A stretch of DNA of 64,000 bases from Rhododendron vialii (GCF_030253575.1 NC_080561.1:30837564-30901563); one strand, 5' to 3'; shown: positions 39,217-51,982, counted from the stretch's first letter. Notes: generated by a model from the sequence alone, not told the origin. Numbers and translations: made by a program.

Positions 39217-42200
39217 CTATTCCTCTCTCACGGCAATGTCGTGAAGATCATCATCATCTTCAAGGTCATCCCCAAGCACCACCCCATCATCACCAATATA
39301 TTCTTCTTCTTCTTCCTCTACATCATCATCAATAATTTCAACCTCATCCTCTTCTCCAACGAACTTCCTTTTGCCTTTTTCGTCATTTTGAAGGTTTCTT
39401 GGTCCTATAAAAATGGAAGCAATAACCAATTAGCTATTGCATTTACATGTACATAAATATAATTATTTGAAAGAAGATAAAGATTGCATCCCATGAAATA
39501 TACATCTACGTCCTTTTCTACTAGTTTCTCCCTCATTAACTTCAAAGCACTCATTCATATCCATCCATGAAAGGTCTAGCGGTAAGCATGGATCTTCTCT
39601 TTCGGTAATCCATTCGTCGTCGGATTCCATATCGGAGAGACAAATAGGATCGTAAGCATCACCATTCTCCTCTCGTTTCTTTTGCCTCAACTCTAAAGTG
39701 AGATTGTATTTGACAAAGACTAATGCATTCAATCTTTGTGCTTCTAACCGGTTCCTCTTCTTTGAATGGATGTATTGAAAGGTACTTCAATTTCTTTCAC
39801 ACCCGGTAGCACTACATGTGAGAGATAGAACTCTTGTGGCTAACTCTTGGAGTTCTTTGCAACTACCTCCATAGCTCTCCCACCATAGTCCTAAAAAGAG
39901 AAAGCCAAATTAGTGCAAGAAAGAAACATTGACAAACATTGTTAAGATGAGAGTTAATACCGGGTTGTTTCTTCTCTCTAGTTATAACGGCCATATCAAT
40001 GCCAAACATACCAACTGCATTATGGAATTTGTTCTTTTGGGCATCAAGTTTTAATCTTGCTTGGATACTCGGATACATCCTTTCTATGACCGTGTACAAT
40101 CCCAATCTCACTTCCTCATCTGCCTCAAATGAAGCATCATTATGAAACCTAAAATGAACATTGAAACTAACATTCATGATAGAAAGTCACAAGAAGAAAT
40201 GATTTCATTATTGACAGATTAAATGTTACCTAGGATTAAGAAAATAAGCCACTGCATGAAGAGGTCAATGAAGTTGCAATGCCCAACGCTCATCAACAAT
40301 CTTCCAAATCGCAGCATATCTTCTTTTCACTTTGTTGAATTTTTTTTCATTTTGTTCCTTTGCCCTATCCATTGCTTCATAAATATAACCCATGACAGGC
40401 TTTGCATCACCATCAACTAGTCTTAGGACTTTAACCAAGGGAAGTACACCCTTCAAGCAATACCTAACTGCATTCCAAAACTTTGCATCCAACACTATTT
40501 GTTGGACATCTAACCCATTACGAGTCTTGGCATAAGAACTCTTACACCAAGCCGAAGAAGTAAACATGGCTCTAAGCCCATTTCTTTGAGTCAAGATACT
40601 TTTCAAAGTGAGGTAAGCGGTGGCAAACCTTGTCACGGCGGGCCTTGCTAAGTTATGATTCTTTGTATGCTTCCTCATCAGATTAAGCACCCAAGTATGT
40701 CGGTTGATATAAACGGCGAGTGTCTTTGCTTTGGTGATTGTGTCATGATGCACCGGTAGCCTACCAATACCTTTAAGCATCAAATCAATGCAATGAGCAG
40801 CACATGGAGACCAAATAAGTTTTTTCCTCTTGTCCATTAGCAACTCACCGGTAAGGACAAAAGCGGATGCACTATCGATCAGTGACTACTTGTATTACAT
40901 TTTCTTCACCAATTTCCTCAACAAAATTATCAAGCAACTCAAACAAAGCAACACCATTCTTGATAATTGAGGAGGTATCCAATGATTTTAGGAAAACGGT
41001 TCCCTTTGGACTATTAACAAGGAAATTAGTGATAGAACGTCCACACCCATCTTGCCATCCATCCGACATTAAAGAACAACCTGTTTTCTTCCATTCACTT
41101 TTGTACTTGTCTAAAGTTGAATGCACATTATCAACCTCTTTCTTCAAGAATGTGACTCTAACCTCATGATATGAAGGAGGTTTCAAGCCCTTGCCATATT
41201 CCCCGATTGATTGTACGGCGGTGTGTAACGACCCATATTTTGGTGGTTAAAATTATCATTATTTTTAGATTAAAAAAAGAGAGAGTATTACTTAGTAATT
41301 ATTTGTGCTTTTGCCGTTTGAAAAAAAGAAAAGAAAAGAATAAGAAAATAGAGGCATGGCAATATGCACGTATATGTACAAGTGGCAAGACATGAAATTA
41401 TTGAGGTGTCAAATTTTGGGCATTAGGTGGAGGAATTATGGGAGCTACTATATTGTTTTGGACATGTGGCTGGAAGAGGTGACTCAGTAAACTTGCCTTT
41501 GACTTCACCTTGACACCTAGCTAATATCCACCATTGACACATCATACTCCCAAGCCAATATAAATCAACATAATCACTTGTTCACTTTTGTTGTAGTTGC
41601 ACCGAGAGACAGAGCCCAGGGAGAGAACTTTTTATTCTAGAGTCGTGAACTCATGGTCTAGAGTTAGGAAACCTACTGATACGTTTGGTTGGTAAAGAAA
41701 AAAAGGACCAAGATAAATTATTCAGTGTGATCTTTGTCCATATATATACGTACAGCATAGGATTTTCTTGAGGCCATTAGATTTTGATCAGCAAACTATT
41801 AAAAACATGTGGAAAATCAACTGATCATGTAGGCTTTTAGAAAATGAGGTTTCCGGTTGTGGGTGCATGGCAATCAGTTTTGGCTGAGATCTTTGCGTCA
41901 CATGTTTAACGGTTCCGATCATAATTTTAAGGTACCGGGTAGTGTGCAATACATTCTAAGCTAAATCTCTTTGCAAAGAGTGTTCTTTGATTCTCTCATA
42001 TTTGTACTCATTTGATGTCTAAGCTTATTGATTCAGTTATTGTCACTTCTTGTATCGTGACACAGAAAGTATTTGGCTGAAAGCCATGGAACAGATTGGT
42101 ATATGTTTAAGCCCACCGGATCACAGAGTTATGAAAGTTGTACGATGGACTGCCCCACAGGGAGTCCAGAATGTTTATGGGGCCCATGTGCCCAATACAG

Positions 42201-43038
42201 AGTTTTGACCTGGGTGGTGCTTGGCATGTTACTGAGATAAGCCGGGTATAAGGCTACAAATGAAAATGTTCAGAATGATCCTACTTGATTTGTTATCCTC
42301 ATTTATTGAGCATATTCTTATTGCTAGCCATGTTATTGTCCTCATATTGCATATACTACCCGGGCGTTTTATATTTTTCAGGTGCAGAGCAAGTAAGTGG
42401 GGACCCGAGTTGGAGTATTTGAAAGATTTAGCTTTAGAAATATGTATCGTTTTGGAGGTTTTTAGGCCCACCATGTACATTTGTTCTTGACGACTTGTAA
42501 TTATTGGAGATGTATTTATTTTGAGGCAATGTAAAAATTCGGGTCGTCACACGGTGTGAAACCATGAACTCTTAACCAAGCTAAAGGGCAAAGCCTCTGC
42601 ATATATCATTCTACATATGTCAACACATGGTTTTGTTCGATCTTTCAACATTGAAGGCAAAGTGACTTGTTTCGCCTTTGTTTTGCTCACATATTGATCC
42701 ATACTTCCTCTTTTAGATATCACATTTTCCGCCTCATCAAAGCAATCCACATCATCTTGCTCAATGCAATTTCTTTGTTTCAACTCTCCTAATATTTTTA
42801 GAAACATATTTGCAACATCTTCTGGAACTTTTTCACAAGGTATTGCATTATGATGGGTACGAGCTAAGTGGTGCTTCATTCTACTCACACCACCAGACAA
42901 TGTCTTACCACAATAATAGCACACTAGTTTTAGTCTAGTGTTATTAACAACTTCAAGATCTGTTAGCTCAGTAGCACGTACACAGTGGTTCCATGTGGGA
43001 TCTACCACATTCTTAATTTTCTTTTTTGGTGGAGCCAT
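39217..43038 (-). pseudogene. hAT transposase (BED finger, DUF659, hAT core), broken
   Basis: Starts MAPPKKKIKN with a BED-type zinc finger at about residues 30-65 (CYYCGKTLSGGVSRMKHHL then ARTH). A DUF659-like part (LMSDGWQDGCGRSITNFLV, about 41050) follows, then the RNase-H-like hAT core (WSPCAAHCIDLML, near 40790), the dimerisation region (LTCSATGCERN, near 39800) and an acidic tail ending DDLHDIAVREE. A solo LTR splits the frame at 41224-42551. There is also a one-base frameshift just after VVTD (near 40865) and a stop where Trp of CERNWS is expected (near 39790). So it is an inactive DNA transposon; the host use of its product is not suggested by anything seen. Confidence 0.9.
41224..42551 (+). 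mobile_element. Solo LTR inserted in the hAT transposase
   Basis: Starts TGTAACGACCC and ends GGGTCGTCACA, with a perfect 5-bp target duplication, CGGTG (41219-41223 and 42552-42556). 1328 bp with no coding capacity. Ends of this kind occur in plant Gypsy elements; the exact lineage is not assigned. Confidence 0.88.
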
Positions 43039-43581
43039 AACACTACAAAACAATACAAAAGATTGCATAAAAAATATTTAAAACTGTAAAAGAAAGTTAT
43101 GGGATATTGGGATAATAAAATACAGTGCTCTGTGGACTGTGATGATCAAAAAAACAAAACAAATATAGTGCTCTATTTTTGTTGTCTCTTAGTGGAATGA
43201 GAAAGGGACATGCTTCACTTATTTTAATGAGGTGGTCCCAAGAAAGAGATTTGAAAACAGAGAAAAAAAGGGTCGGTGGTAGACTGGTAGGTGAACATGA
43301 ATAATGGAGTCAAACAGAAAAACCCCACTCAGTGGGCTTTTACTGTGTATATATATATACACACACACATATATATTAGGATTAATGGAGTCAAGCTTAA
43401 ACTACCAATTAAATAAAGGGTATTCCTAGGATTACTTTGTCAGTTAAGTTTTGGACTAAAACAAATGAGGTTTTGAAACAAACTTTATTTTGACAAACAC
43501 AAACTTCAGGTAATTTATATCTAATTCACATTTTACTACCATTTGAAGATTGATTTACCGTATTTATTATAAATGTATGAA

Positions 43582-43584
<3 letters not shown>

Positions 43585-43657
<73 letters not shown>
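43585..43657. repeat. Compound (TA)n(TG)n microsatellite
   Basis: About 36 bp of TA repeats run directly into about 36 bp of TG repeats. It lies between the transposase start and the right end of the hAT element. Confidence 0.97.
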
Positions 43658-43660
<3 letters not shown>

Positions 43661-44593
43661 ACACCCACTACTATAGAAAGCAACAAAAACAGAGCAGTAG
43701 AGCACCGACTTTACCCAAAAATAAAGAAAACAGCGCACTGAACCTCTCAAGTCTCAAAGAGGACCAGATTTATGAAAGGAGCACAGTTTCAGAGATCGGA
43801 CCAAAATCATACCTCTCAGTCAACGAAAAGAGCAAAGCTTTCAGAGGTCGGATAGAGATCGGAGAGTAGCAGTCGGAGAGAGGAATCCTTTCACCGTCGA
43901 TTGCATCAGAGACTCGTCGGAGAGTGGAGTCGACTAGGGCTTATGAGTCGTCCATGGTGTATCTCGGTGGGTAAAAGAGTTTGGGTATGGCCTGTATGAG
44001 ATTAAAGTTGAATCGGGGGTTTAAAAAGGTAAGTTTTTACTATGTTTGAAAATCGTACAATACCACCTCATATCCCAATACGTATTGACTCGTACGATAC
44101 TCCCAGTGTAGCGTACGATTTCTGTTCAAATACGGTTCGACGGTTGATACGTATAGATTTACATACGATATGATACGTTTCACGTAGCCTACGATTTTGA
44201 CAACACTGGTGATAACTGAGTAAGATGGGTTATGCTCCTTAAGACGCGTCGTGCTATTAGACGATCCGTGCCATAGAGACGAGTCGTACTTGTAAGACGG
44301 TTTGTGCTAGGCGGCTATACTTCATGCTATTAGGTGATTCATATATATCTTTAGGCGATACCGTAAGGGCCCACGAACCCTAACCATATCTGGATTGATT
44401 TGAATAATTAACATTTATCTTCGCATAAATATTATTACAACAGGTCGAGTGGATTTGAAACCCTAGATCTTTTCTCTCATAAACTCTCGTTATTTCTTAA
44501 TTGCTTTAATTTAGTTTAGTTTTTAATATTTTTGAAATCCAACAATCAAATCTCTTTCTAAATTAAGTTAGAAATTAATTAGAACAACTGCAA

Positions 44594-47508
44594 TGAAAAG
44601 GGGCGCAGTGAAAAGCATGACTCCCCTCAAAGGCATGGAGCCATCCAAAGCCCCTGGGGTTGATGGTATGACTCCCCTTTTTTTTCAAACCTACTGGGAT
44701 ATAGTTGGGCCTGATATAGTAGCCAGTAGCCGCAGTGAAAAGCTTTTTTCATACCTCCCACCTTTTTTGCCGTGTAAACCAAACCTTGATCACTCTAATC
44801 CCAAAAATAAAGTGCCCTACTAAACCTAGCCAGTTCAGACCCATAAGCCTATGCAATATATCCTATAAAATCATTACCAAAATCCTAGCCAACCGCCTTA
44901 AACCTTTCCTTCCTTGTATTATTTCAGAGAATTAGAGTGCTTTTATTGGAGGTCGACAAATCTCGGATAGTGTTTTGATTGCGCACGAACTGATACACTC
45001 GCTCAAAAATCGGCATTATGTCAAAAAGGGTTGGGTTGCAGTACTGAAGTTGGATATGGTGAAAGCCTATGACTGCATTGAGTGGCCTTACTTGGAGGCA
45101 GTGTTATGTCGATTTGGTTTTGATGAACAATGGATCCAGTGGGTTATGGCTTGTGTGACTTCCGTCTCATTTGCTACTGTTATTAATGGCGATAAGGGCG
45201 AAGACCTTTTTTCCCGTCCAGAGGCATTCGGCAAGGCTGTCCCCTTTTTCCCCGTATCTCTTTATTCTGTGCGCTGAGGGCTTCCATTATCTTATTCAGA
45301 AGGAGATTGAAGACTAGACTCTTCGAGGGATTAAGGTGGGTTTACACTGCCCTCCGATTTCCCATCTTTTTTTCGCTGATGACTCCATTCTTTTTTGGGA
45401 AGCTTCAGATGCTGGTTGTCACGCTATTGAGGACATTCTCCGCAAATATGAAGGTGCTTCTGGACAGATGGTAAACAAGGAGAAATCTACTTTGTTTTTT
45501 AGTCCAAATACGCCCAACGATGTTAAACAAGGGATTTCCAACTTCTTGAATATCCGAATTGAGACTCAGGGAGGCAAGTACTTGGGGCTACCGTCCATTA
45601 TTGGCAAATCCAAAATGAAAGTTTTTAAGTATGTTTTTTATCGTGTTTTGGACAGATTAAAAAGTTGGAGAGACTTGACATTGAACCCTGCTGGTAAAGA
45701 GGTCATGATTAAGTCAGTGGCTTTGACCATGCCCAATTATGTCATGCAATGTTTTCTTTTACCAAAGCAAGTGTGTAGAAATCTTAGTTGTGCTATTCGC
45801 AAATTCTGGTGGGGGGCAAAAGAGAGTGAGAATAAGATTAGTTGGGTCCGTTGGAACAAGTTATGTGAGCGGAAGTCAAAGGGAGGGCTAGGTTTTCGTG
45901 ATATTCATGATGTTAATCTTTCGTTCTTAGCCAAACAAGGTTAGAGCTAGCCTCGTTCTTTATTCCAACAACTTTTCAAAGGGAAGCACTTTCATAATTT
46001 ATCCTTTTGGGACGCCCCTTGTCCTAATGCTGCTTCTTGGGCCTGGAGAAGTATTGTCGCTGGTAGAACTATCCTTAAGAAGGGGAGGTGATGGAGTGTG
46101 GGTGATGGGTCTTCTATTGATATCTGGAATGATTCGTGGCTTCCTCGGTCCTTATCTTTTAAGACTCTTAGCCCTCCCCCATTGGCGGATTCCCCTTTTT
46201 ATGATATCAATCGAGTGGCTGATCTTATTGATGATGAGATGCACTGGTGGAATTTTTCTTTGATAAAGTCTTTATTTTCAGATTTAGATTTGGAATCTAT
46301 TCTCTCAATTCCGATAAGTTCTCAAGGAATTGGGGATAAAGGTACGTGGCATTACACTAGCAATGGCTCTTTCTCAGTAAAATCCGCATATCATTTGGCT
46401 ATGAATAGCATTTTTTTACGGCACTCCCGTGAAAGGGGGGAATCAAGCTTAGGTGATTCTTTGAACCCCCTCTAAAAATCTCTTTGGTCTGTTCCCATTC
46501 CTAATAAGATTAAGATGTTTATGTGGCACTGTTCTCATAATGCTATTGCTGTCATGTATAATCTGCATCGGAGGAATGTTGATGTTCTTCCATATTGTCC
46601 TCGCTACCAGTCACATGTTGAAACCCTTGAACATATGCTCTTTCAATGTAAATCGTCTAAAGATGTGTGGCATCGATTCCCGTTTGCTTCTGTTATCTCT
46701 TCCTTCTGGGGCACCGCCCACTTTTTCGAGTGGTGGGGCTCCATCTCGAAGTCATTCTAGAACGACGGGGGATGGAGGATATGGAAGCCCTTTTTGTCTC
46801 TATCTGTTGGCTTATCTAGAAAGCCAGGAATGATTTGCTTTTTAACGGCCATAGTTGGACAACGACTCGTATTTTGGAAAAGGCCTTGGACTTATGCTTG
46901 AATTTTCATTTAGCGTCTGGGCAAAAATATCTACCTTAGTCTCTGCTGATCCTTTACTGGTTCCCAAGTGGTGTTTGCCTCTTGTTGGTATGGTCAAGAT
47001 TAATGTAGACGGTGCTCTTTGTAAGAAGAAAATGATTGTGGGTGTTGGTTTGGTGGCCCGGGATTATCTGGGATAGATTTTGGGGATGGCATCTATCCCC
47101 TTCACGGGTCTGCTAGCTCCTCGTTCTGTCGAAGCTATGAGGTTTCAGGAAGCAATGGGTTTTGCTGCCACCAACGGTCTATCACATGTTATTATTGAAG
47201 GGGACTCACTTGAAGTGGTCCAAGCTCTTATGCAAGAAGGAAAGTCTTTCTCTGATTGTAGCTCGGTTCTCTCAGACTGTATTGAGCTATTACCTCTCTT
47301 TTCTTCTTGTCGATTTACTCATGTTAAACGTTCTTGTAAGGGTTACCCATTCGTTGGCGATAAAAGCCCTATCAGGTGCCAGATTGGTTTCCTGGGTGGG
47401 TCCTATCCCTCAGTCTCTCACTGATCTTTCCCTGTATGATGTCGGGTCTTCTGACCATCCATCTTTCTGATTAATAATAATCCATCTATTTTTCCGGGAA
47501 AAAAAAAA
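44594..47508 (+). mobile_element. L1-type LINE with RNase H, 5'-truncated
   Basis: The reverse transcriptase shows APGVDGM, FRPISLCN, KLDMVKAYDCIEW and the catalytic FFADD (45369-45383). Then come thumb, connection and zinc-knuckle regions (KMFMWHC, about 46510). A C-terminal RNase H (INVDGAL and IIEGDSLEVV, about 46975-47330) marks the plant L1 lineage with RNase H. The 5' half with the endonuclease is missing. Several stops and shifts interrupt the frame, for example after PCIISEN and after LGFRDIHDVNLSFLAKQG. It ends in about 10 A. No target duplication was seen; instead about 16 bp of LTR sequence is missing at the insertion point. Confidence 0.93.
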
Positions 47509-47727
47509 TCCCCGAGGACAATATTCGAAGTACTTACCGCACGCTATCATTTAGATAGTAGTAATTATTTTGTTTTAAATTATATTTTTGATATGGAAAC
47601 GACACGACCAGTCATATGTGGAAGAATTGCTAGTTTCCATTTGTCTTTTTTCATTTGGCCTCGAGTTCATATTAGAATGATTACATGTTAAACGCTTCAA
47701 ATCTATCGCACAGAGGCATTGTCTTAA

Positions 47728-47778
47728 AGTACCACGTCGAGTGGTCAAAGAACGAGAACTGAACAAAGGGCTATAAAA
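47728..47778 (+). promoter_or_regulatory. U1-7 promoter with degenerate USE
   Basis: AGTACCACGTCG (47728-47739) has two changes from the USE. TATAAAA (47772-47778) is in place 32 bp before the U1 start. The clean counterpart is at 53343-53393. Confidence 0.7.
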
Positions 47779-47803
47779 GGGATGCAACGAGCTCCATTTG
47801 AAC

Positions 47804-47963
47804 ATACTTATCTGGATGAGGTCAATGGGCGATCATTAAGGCTCATGGCCTAGGTTAGTGACCTCCAATGCACATAGGAGGGGCGCTCGCCTAAGGTCTA
47901 TCCAAGTGGTGGAGCCTACGTCATAATTTGTGGTAGCGGGGACCTGCGTTCGCGCGGTCCCTA
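47804..47963 (+). ncRNA. U1 snRNA-like locus (U1-7), probably inactive
   Basis: The body is full length, but the 5' arm reads ATACTTATCTG, with T in place of the C that pairs with the first intron base. The stem-loop II loop is AATGCAC instead of ATTGCAC, and the USE is degenerate. Stem-loop IV has changed on both sides (GGGACC with GGTCCC) and still pairs, so the copy was maintained for a time. Sm site AATTTGTGG is kept. Best read as a recent pseudogene or a strongly altered variant. Confidence 0.8.
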
Positions 47964-48630
47964 TCCTATTCAGATGAAAGCATTATGGGTTCTCGAGGGT
48001 TAGTTATATTGTCCGGTAACTTCTTCATGTTTTCCAATATAAATTGAAATACAGAAGTTATATTTATGATCAATGAACATCTTGACTCTATTTGGTGTCC
48101 TACAAAATTAGAACGTCTGGATTTGCAGCGGGGTCGCTTTTATCCTTTAGGATAGGAAGACATAGCTAAAGAAATAAAGGCTTTGGGTTTTAGAAAACCA
48201 AGGAAATGAACAACAACATACTTGTTGGGCCATTGAATCGAGGGTCGCCCACAGTAAGTTTCCAGTTCACACATGTTAGAACTCCTGAAAATTGGCGCGA
48301 TCTTATATACGATACATGCAGAAAGTTTTGCTCACTGTATTTCTTGTTGGGCTTAAATGAGCGGCTAAGAGTTATTTTGCACAATCAACATTGCCTTTTT
48401 CCTTTCTGCCCAAATGTGGATTTTAAAGAATACCAGTGAGTGAGAAGTTTATTGATTGACGAGAGAAATTTCTAATTTTTCTTCTTCTGAAGTTTTTTAG
48501 GCAAAACATTATTGTATACATGCCATAAGTTCCTTTCAAAAAAATACATGCCATAAGTCCCACATTGAACAAACAAGAATAGGAGAGGTGGACAATGCGT
48601 ATATATAGAATTCGTTTGCATCAATAAAAC

Positions 48631-48662
48631 ATACTTCAACTAGGCTCAATGGCCTAGGTTAG
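48631..48662 (+). pseudogene. Rearranged U1 5' remnant
   Basis: ATACTTCAACTAGGCTCAATGG followed by GGCCTAGGTTAG looks like a U1 start with the stem-loop I region deleted. It lies directly before the start of U1-8. A USE-like TCCCACATTG is upstream near 48555. The same arrangement recurs at 59693-59724. Confidence 0.6.
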
Positions 48663-48674
48663 CAACATTACAAA

Positions 48675-48803
48675 ATACTTACCTGTACGGGGTTAAATCG
48701 ATGATCAACAAGGTTCATGACCTAGGTTTGCAATCTCCATTGCACTCAGGAGGGGTGCTCGCCTAAGGTTCACCTAAGTGGTGGAGCATACGTCATAATT
48801 TTT
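48675..48803 (+). pseudogene. U1 snRNA pseudogene truncated at the Sm site (U1-8)
   Basis: Starts ATACTTACCTGTACGGGG, keeps stem-loops I to III in altered form, and ends within AATTTTTG where the Sm site should be; stem-loop IV is missing. Its own TATA position is occupied by the U1 remnant described above. Confidence 0.85.
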
Positions 48804-48814
48804 GAATTCCAATC

Positions 48815-48990
48815 TTAGCAATTTGATTACCTACCAACTGCTTGAGAGAACCATCGTCGTTTGAATTCCAATCTTAGCAATGTGATTACCTACCAACTGC
48901 TTGAGTGTCTGCTTGAGAACCATTGTCGTTTGAATTCCAATCTTAGCAATGTGATTACCTACCAACTGCTTGAGTGTCTGCTTGAGAGAA
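48815..48990 (+). repeat. Tandem repeat of about 65 bp in the U1 flank
   Basis: Three copies of a unit with TTTGAATTCCAATCTTAGCA, then GATTACCTACCAACTGCTTG and ending GAACCATCGTCG. Single copies of part of this unit follow other U1s (52530, 62800, 35400). Confidence 0.85.
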
Positions 48991-49347
48991 CCATCGTCGA
49001 GGCAGATGGGAAGAGCATCAATCTTTTACTAGTCATTTCCCGTGGGGACTTACTTCGATTAATTGTCATTCGTGGTGTTTGTTTAGGAGATTTCTTGAAA
49101 TAATTTTGATTTTCTTCTCTTCTCCGACCAATTGTTACTTCAATGTTTGCTTGGAGACACCATTACTATTGATTTCAATCGATTTCTAAGCATTATTTAG
49201 AACTTTTTTGTTCCTCAACTTTCTGTTTTTGTCTTCATTTTGTTCGTTCATCTCCCACAATATTACTTACTGACCTATAGTCATATCCCTATAGGCCTAT
49301 ACATACATACATTCCCAAAGCCCTTGCTTTAGCTTCATGATATTCAG

Positions 49348-50232
49348 TAGGGGTGGCAAATTGAACCCAGACCCATTAACAAACCCAGACCCATCAACTA
49401 GAAAATAGACCCAACCCAACCCATTTATTAGTTGGGTAAGAATGGGTTCAAACCCAGCTAACCCAGAATTAGTTGGGTCATAATTGGGCATCAATTGGGT
49501 CAACTTGAATGACCCAATGGGCAATGAAAGTAACCTACCAAATTTCATCTCTTAATTGGTTTCTTTTCCAAACCCAGACCCATCAATTGGTCTCTTTTCC
49601 CTCTCTCTCTCTCTCTCTCTCTCCCCCCGCTGGTCTGAATTAAAAATCAATTGTGACCGGTAACAATTATTTTGACCAGTCAAAATTGAAAACACATCTC
49701 ATCCATTAATTGCGCGAATGGACCCGTGAAATTGTGCTCTGCCGTGAATAAATTTCTCTCATGGTAGTCCCGTAAAGGGTTTGGATTAAAAAATTGACTT
49801 ATTTTTTTGTCCTTATTCAAATTTTTTTTTTCATTTTTTTTGTTTTTTGTCATCTTTTTGTGACTTATTAATTTGTTTTGATGAGAGGAATCGGAAAAGT
49901 AAAAAAATTTGATCGAAACTTAGAATTTTTTGAATAAAGACAAAAAAAAATCAATAAGACAAAAAAAATTACTTATTCTCATCTTTTTGAAAAAATTTAT
50001 GAGTTTCGATCATAATTTTTTTTTACTTTTCTAATTTTTCGATCATAATTTTTAGTATATATGTAATTGGGTTAATGGGCGGGTCGGGTTTGCTTTAAAA
50101 TAAATGGGTCGGGTTGGGTATGGGTAATTAGACTCATAGTTAATGGGTCTAAATGGGTCAATGACCCATTAAAGACCCAACCCACTAACAACTTACCCAA
50201 TTTGACCCAAACCCGCCCGTTTGCCACCCCTA
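49348..50232. mobile_element. Short hAT element in the U1 array
   Basis: Ends TAGGGGTGGCAAA and TTTGCCACCCCTA are perfect inverted repeats, flanked by the 8-bp duplication ATATTCAG (49340-49347 and 50233-50240). Subterminal regions hold many ACCCA and TGGGT words. The homologous array unit at 52935-52950 has the site without the element. No transposase. Confidence 0.95.
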
Positions 50233-51079
50233 ATATTCAGTAGCAAGTGAATGCCCTTTTACTATGGAGGCCATCAAGATCTCAGTGGGGTACCGCTGCT
50301 TGATACCCGACACCCTTACCATATGACGGTACTTCGGAGCACCCAATATTTTCTAGGATTATGGGTGACCTTTACCTTCGAATGTCTGTCCAATTGCTCT
50401 ACTTTTCCATGTTTACAATTTATTATAAAATCGAAATTCAAAAGTCATATTTGTGATCACCCCAGTGGTAGCCCCTTCCTTGTTCAGTTGAAAGCAAATA
50501 ACACTGTTGTCGCTTAACATCGCTAATGAAATGTTGGAACTCTTGAAAATTGGCGTGATCTTATATACGATACATGCAGAAAGTTTTGCTCGCATTTTTT
50601 GTTGAGCTTAAATGAGCGGCTAAGAGTTATTTTGCACAATCAACATTGCATTTTTCCTTTCTACCCAAATGTGGATTTTAAAGAATACCAGTGAGTGAAG
50701 TTTATTGATTGTCGAGATAAAAGTTTCTAATTTTTCTTCTTTGGAACTGTGCCTAGAGTGGTGGTCGGAATGATTCGGAAAGGGTGAGAGAACTTTTCAC
50801 CAAAACGGTTAGCATAGCCTATGCTAGGAATCAATAGTTCCAAAGAAACTGATGAAACCATAAGCTTAAGGATGAGTCGAAGGGACAGGTTCAAGCAGAA
50901 AGTTTTATTACAGAAACGAAAAATTCTCGTTGATGATGTTGAGATCGAGGGCGCAGTAAAGAACACAATTGTGATGAGGAAATGAGGACAATAAATATAT
51001 ATAGCTGGGTTGCGAAAACAGCTGAGTGCTGTGGTGCCGGTGGATGGGAAAGGGACACTCAACACCCATCAAAAAACAG

Positions 51080-51150
51080 TTTTAATCGTTCATTGGCATA
51101 ATAGAGGTCTTGTGAGTTTAATTACTTCCCAAATCATACGGTTTAAGTTC
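51080..51150 (+). repeat. Possible tRNA-derived SINE fragment
   Basis: TGGCATAATAGAGGTC (A-box-like) and GGTTTAAGTTCCCGAC (B-box-like) are about 35 bp apart. No full tRNA fold. Confidence 0.35.
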
Positions 51151-51982
51151 CCGACGAGGAGAGCTTTAGAGGGAATTTCATGTTCTTGTAATTCGATCCC
51201 TGGAGCAAGGTTGAACCCGAGGGGCCGGAGGCTTGCTGCCTAACCCATGAGTATCGTACATAATAACATGCTGTTTTCTAGTAACCAAAATTTGAGGGTC
51301 AAAAGCGAAAACTCTAAATCAGATTTGTTACTCCTTTTGGTACTGCCAGTAAATTTTTTTTTTTTTTTGGCTTTTTGGTTCGCAAAACTGTTTACTAAAG
51401 AGGTATCTTCAACTTTACTAACATGTCATATTTTCAGCTGAATTTGTGGCATTAGTAACACAAAAGCAAATTGATTTGTTATGATATACCTCACGGACTG
51501 TTTGAGTGTTTGCTTAAGAGAAAGCCATCATCGGAATAGATGGAAAGAATGTAACTTCTTTCTGGTTTTTATGGCGTTTCGGAGGGGACTTTCTTCGATT
51601 AACTGCCATCATGTTTGTTTCATGAATTATCTAGTAGAGCAATGATACCAACACAATTTTAAAACAAAACACTGAACACAATTGCGTCTAGAGCCGTTCG
51701 ATGCACATGGGTCCACATACATCAACGGTTCTGGACGCAGTTGTGTCCGGAGTTGCGTTTTAAAGTTGTGTTTGTAGGCTTTTTGTATCTAGTAGTAACA
51801 TGAGGCTTTTCATTTCACTCAATTCAATCAGTTTCTAAGCTTCTCGAGCAAGCAGATTACTTAGGACTTTTGTGTATTACTGATGCTATATGGATTTTGA
51901 ATCAAGGTAGCAAGATAATGAGCAAAACAAAGAAAACGAATGAGAAGCAAAAAGAGAGAACTAAAGGCTCACCTTGTTTTGA

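Larger units (their letters stand above)
38696..44208 (-). mobile_element. hAT transposon, formerly autonomous
   Basis: The left end CAAGGTTTTCAAATCGG and the inverted right end CAGTGTTGTCAAAATCG form imperfect terminal repeats. They are flanked by a perfect 8-bp target duplication, GTGATAAC (38688-38695 and 44209-44216). Subterminal regions at both ends are rich in GATACG/CGTATC words, probably transposase-binding repeats. It carries a minus-strand transposase and is inserted in a solo LTR. Confidence 0.94.
37761..47610 (+). mobile_element. Solo LTR of the Athila family, split by a hAT element and a LINE
   Basis: Three pieces (37761-38695, 44217-44593 and 47509-47610) read in order as one LTR related to 11717-12967, starting TAATAGGGGCGTAAATG and ending near CGACCA. 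TATGTGG occurs just outside both ends (37750-37756 and 47615-47621). The homologous array unit near 53235 has the uninterrupted site. No internal retrotransposon sequence remains, so it is a solo LTR, older and more diverged than the intronic element. Confidence 0.82.

Noticed and set aside
39217-39456. Phe/Ile-rich plus-strand open frame near 39196-39456
   Set aside because: It is the complement of the acidic tail of the hAT transposase.
48815-48990. Short direct repeats that could suggest a CRISPR array
   Set aside because: The units are about 65 bp with no unique spacers, and the genome is a plant. This is a tandem duplication in the U1 flank.
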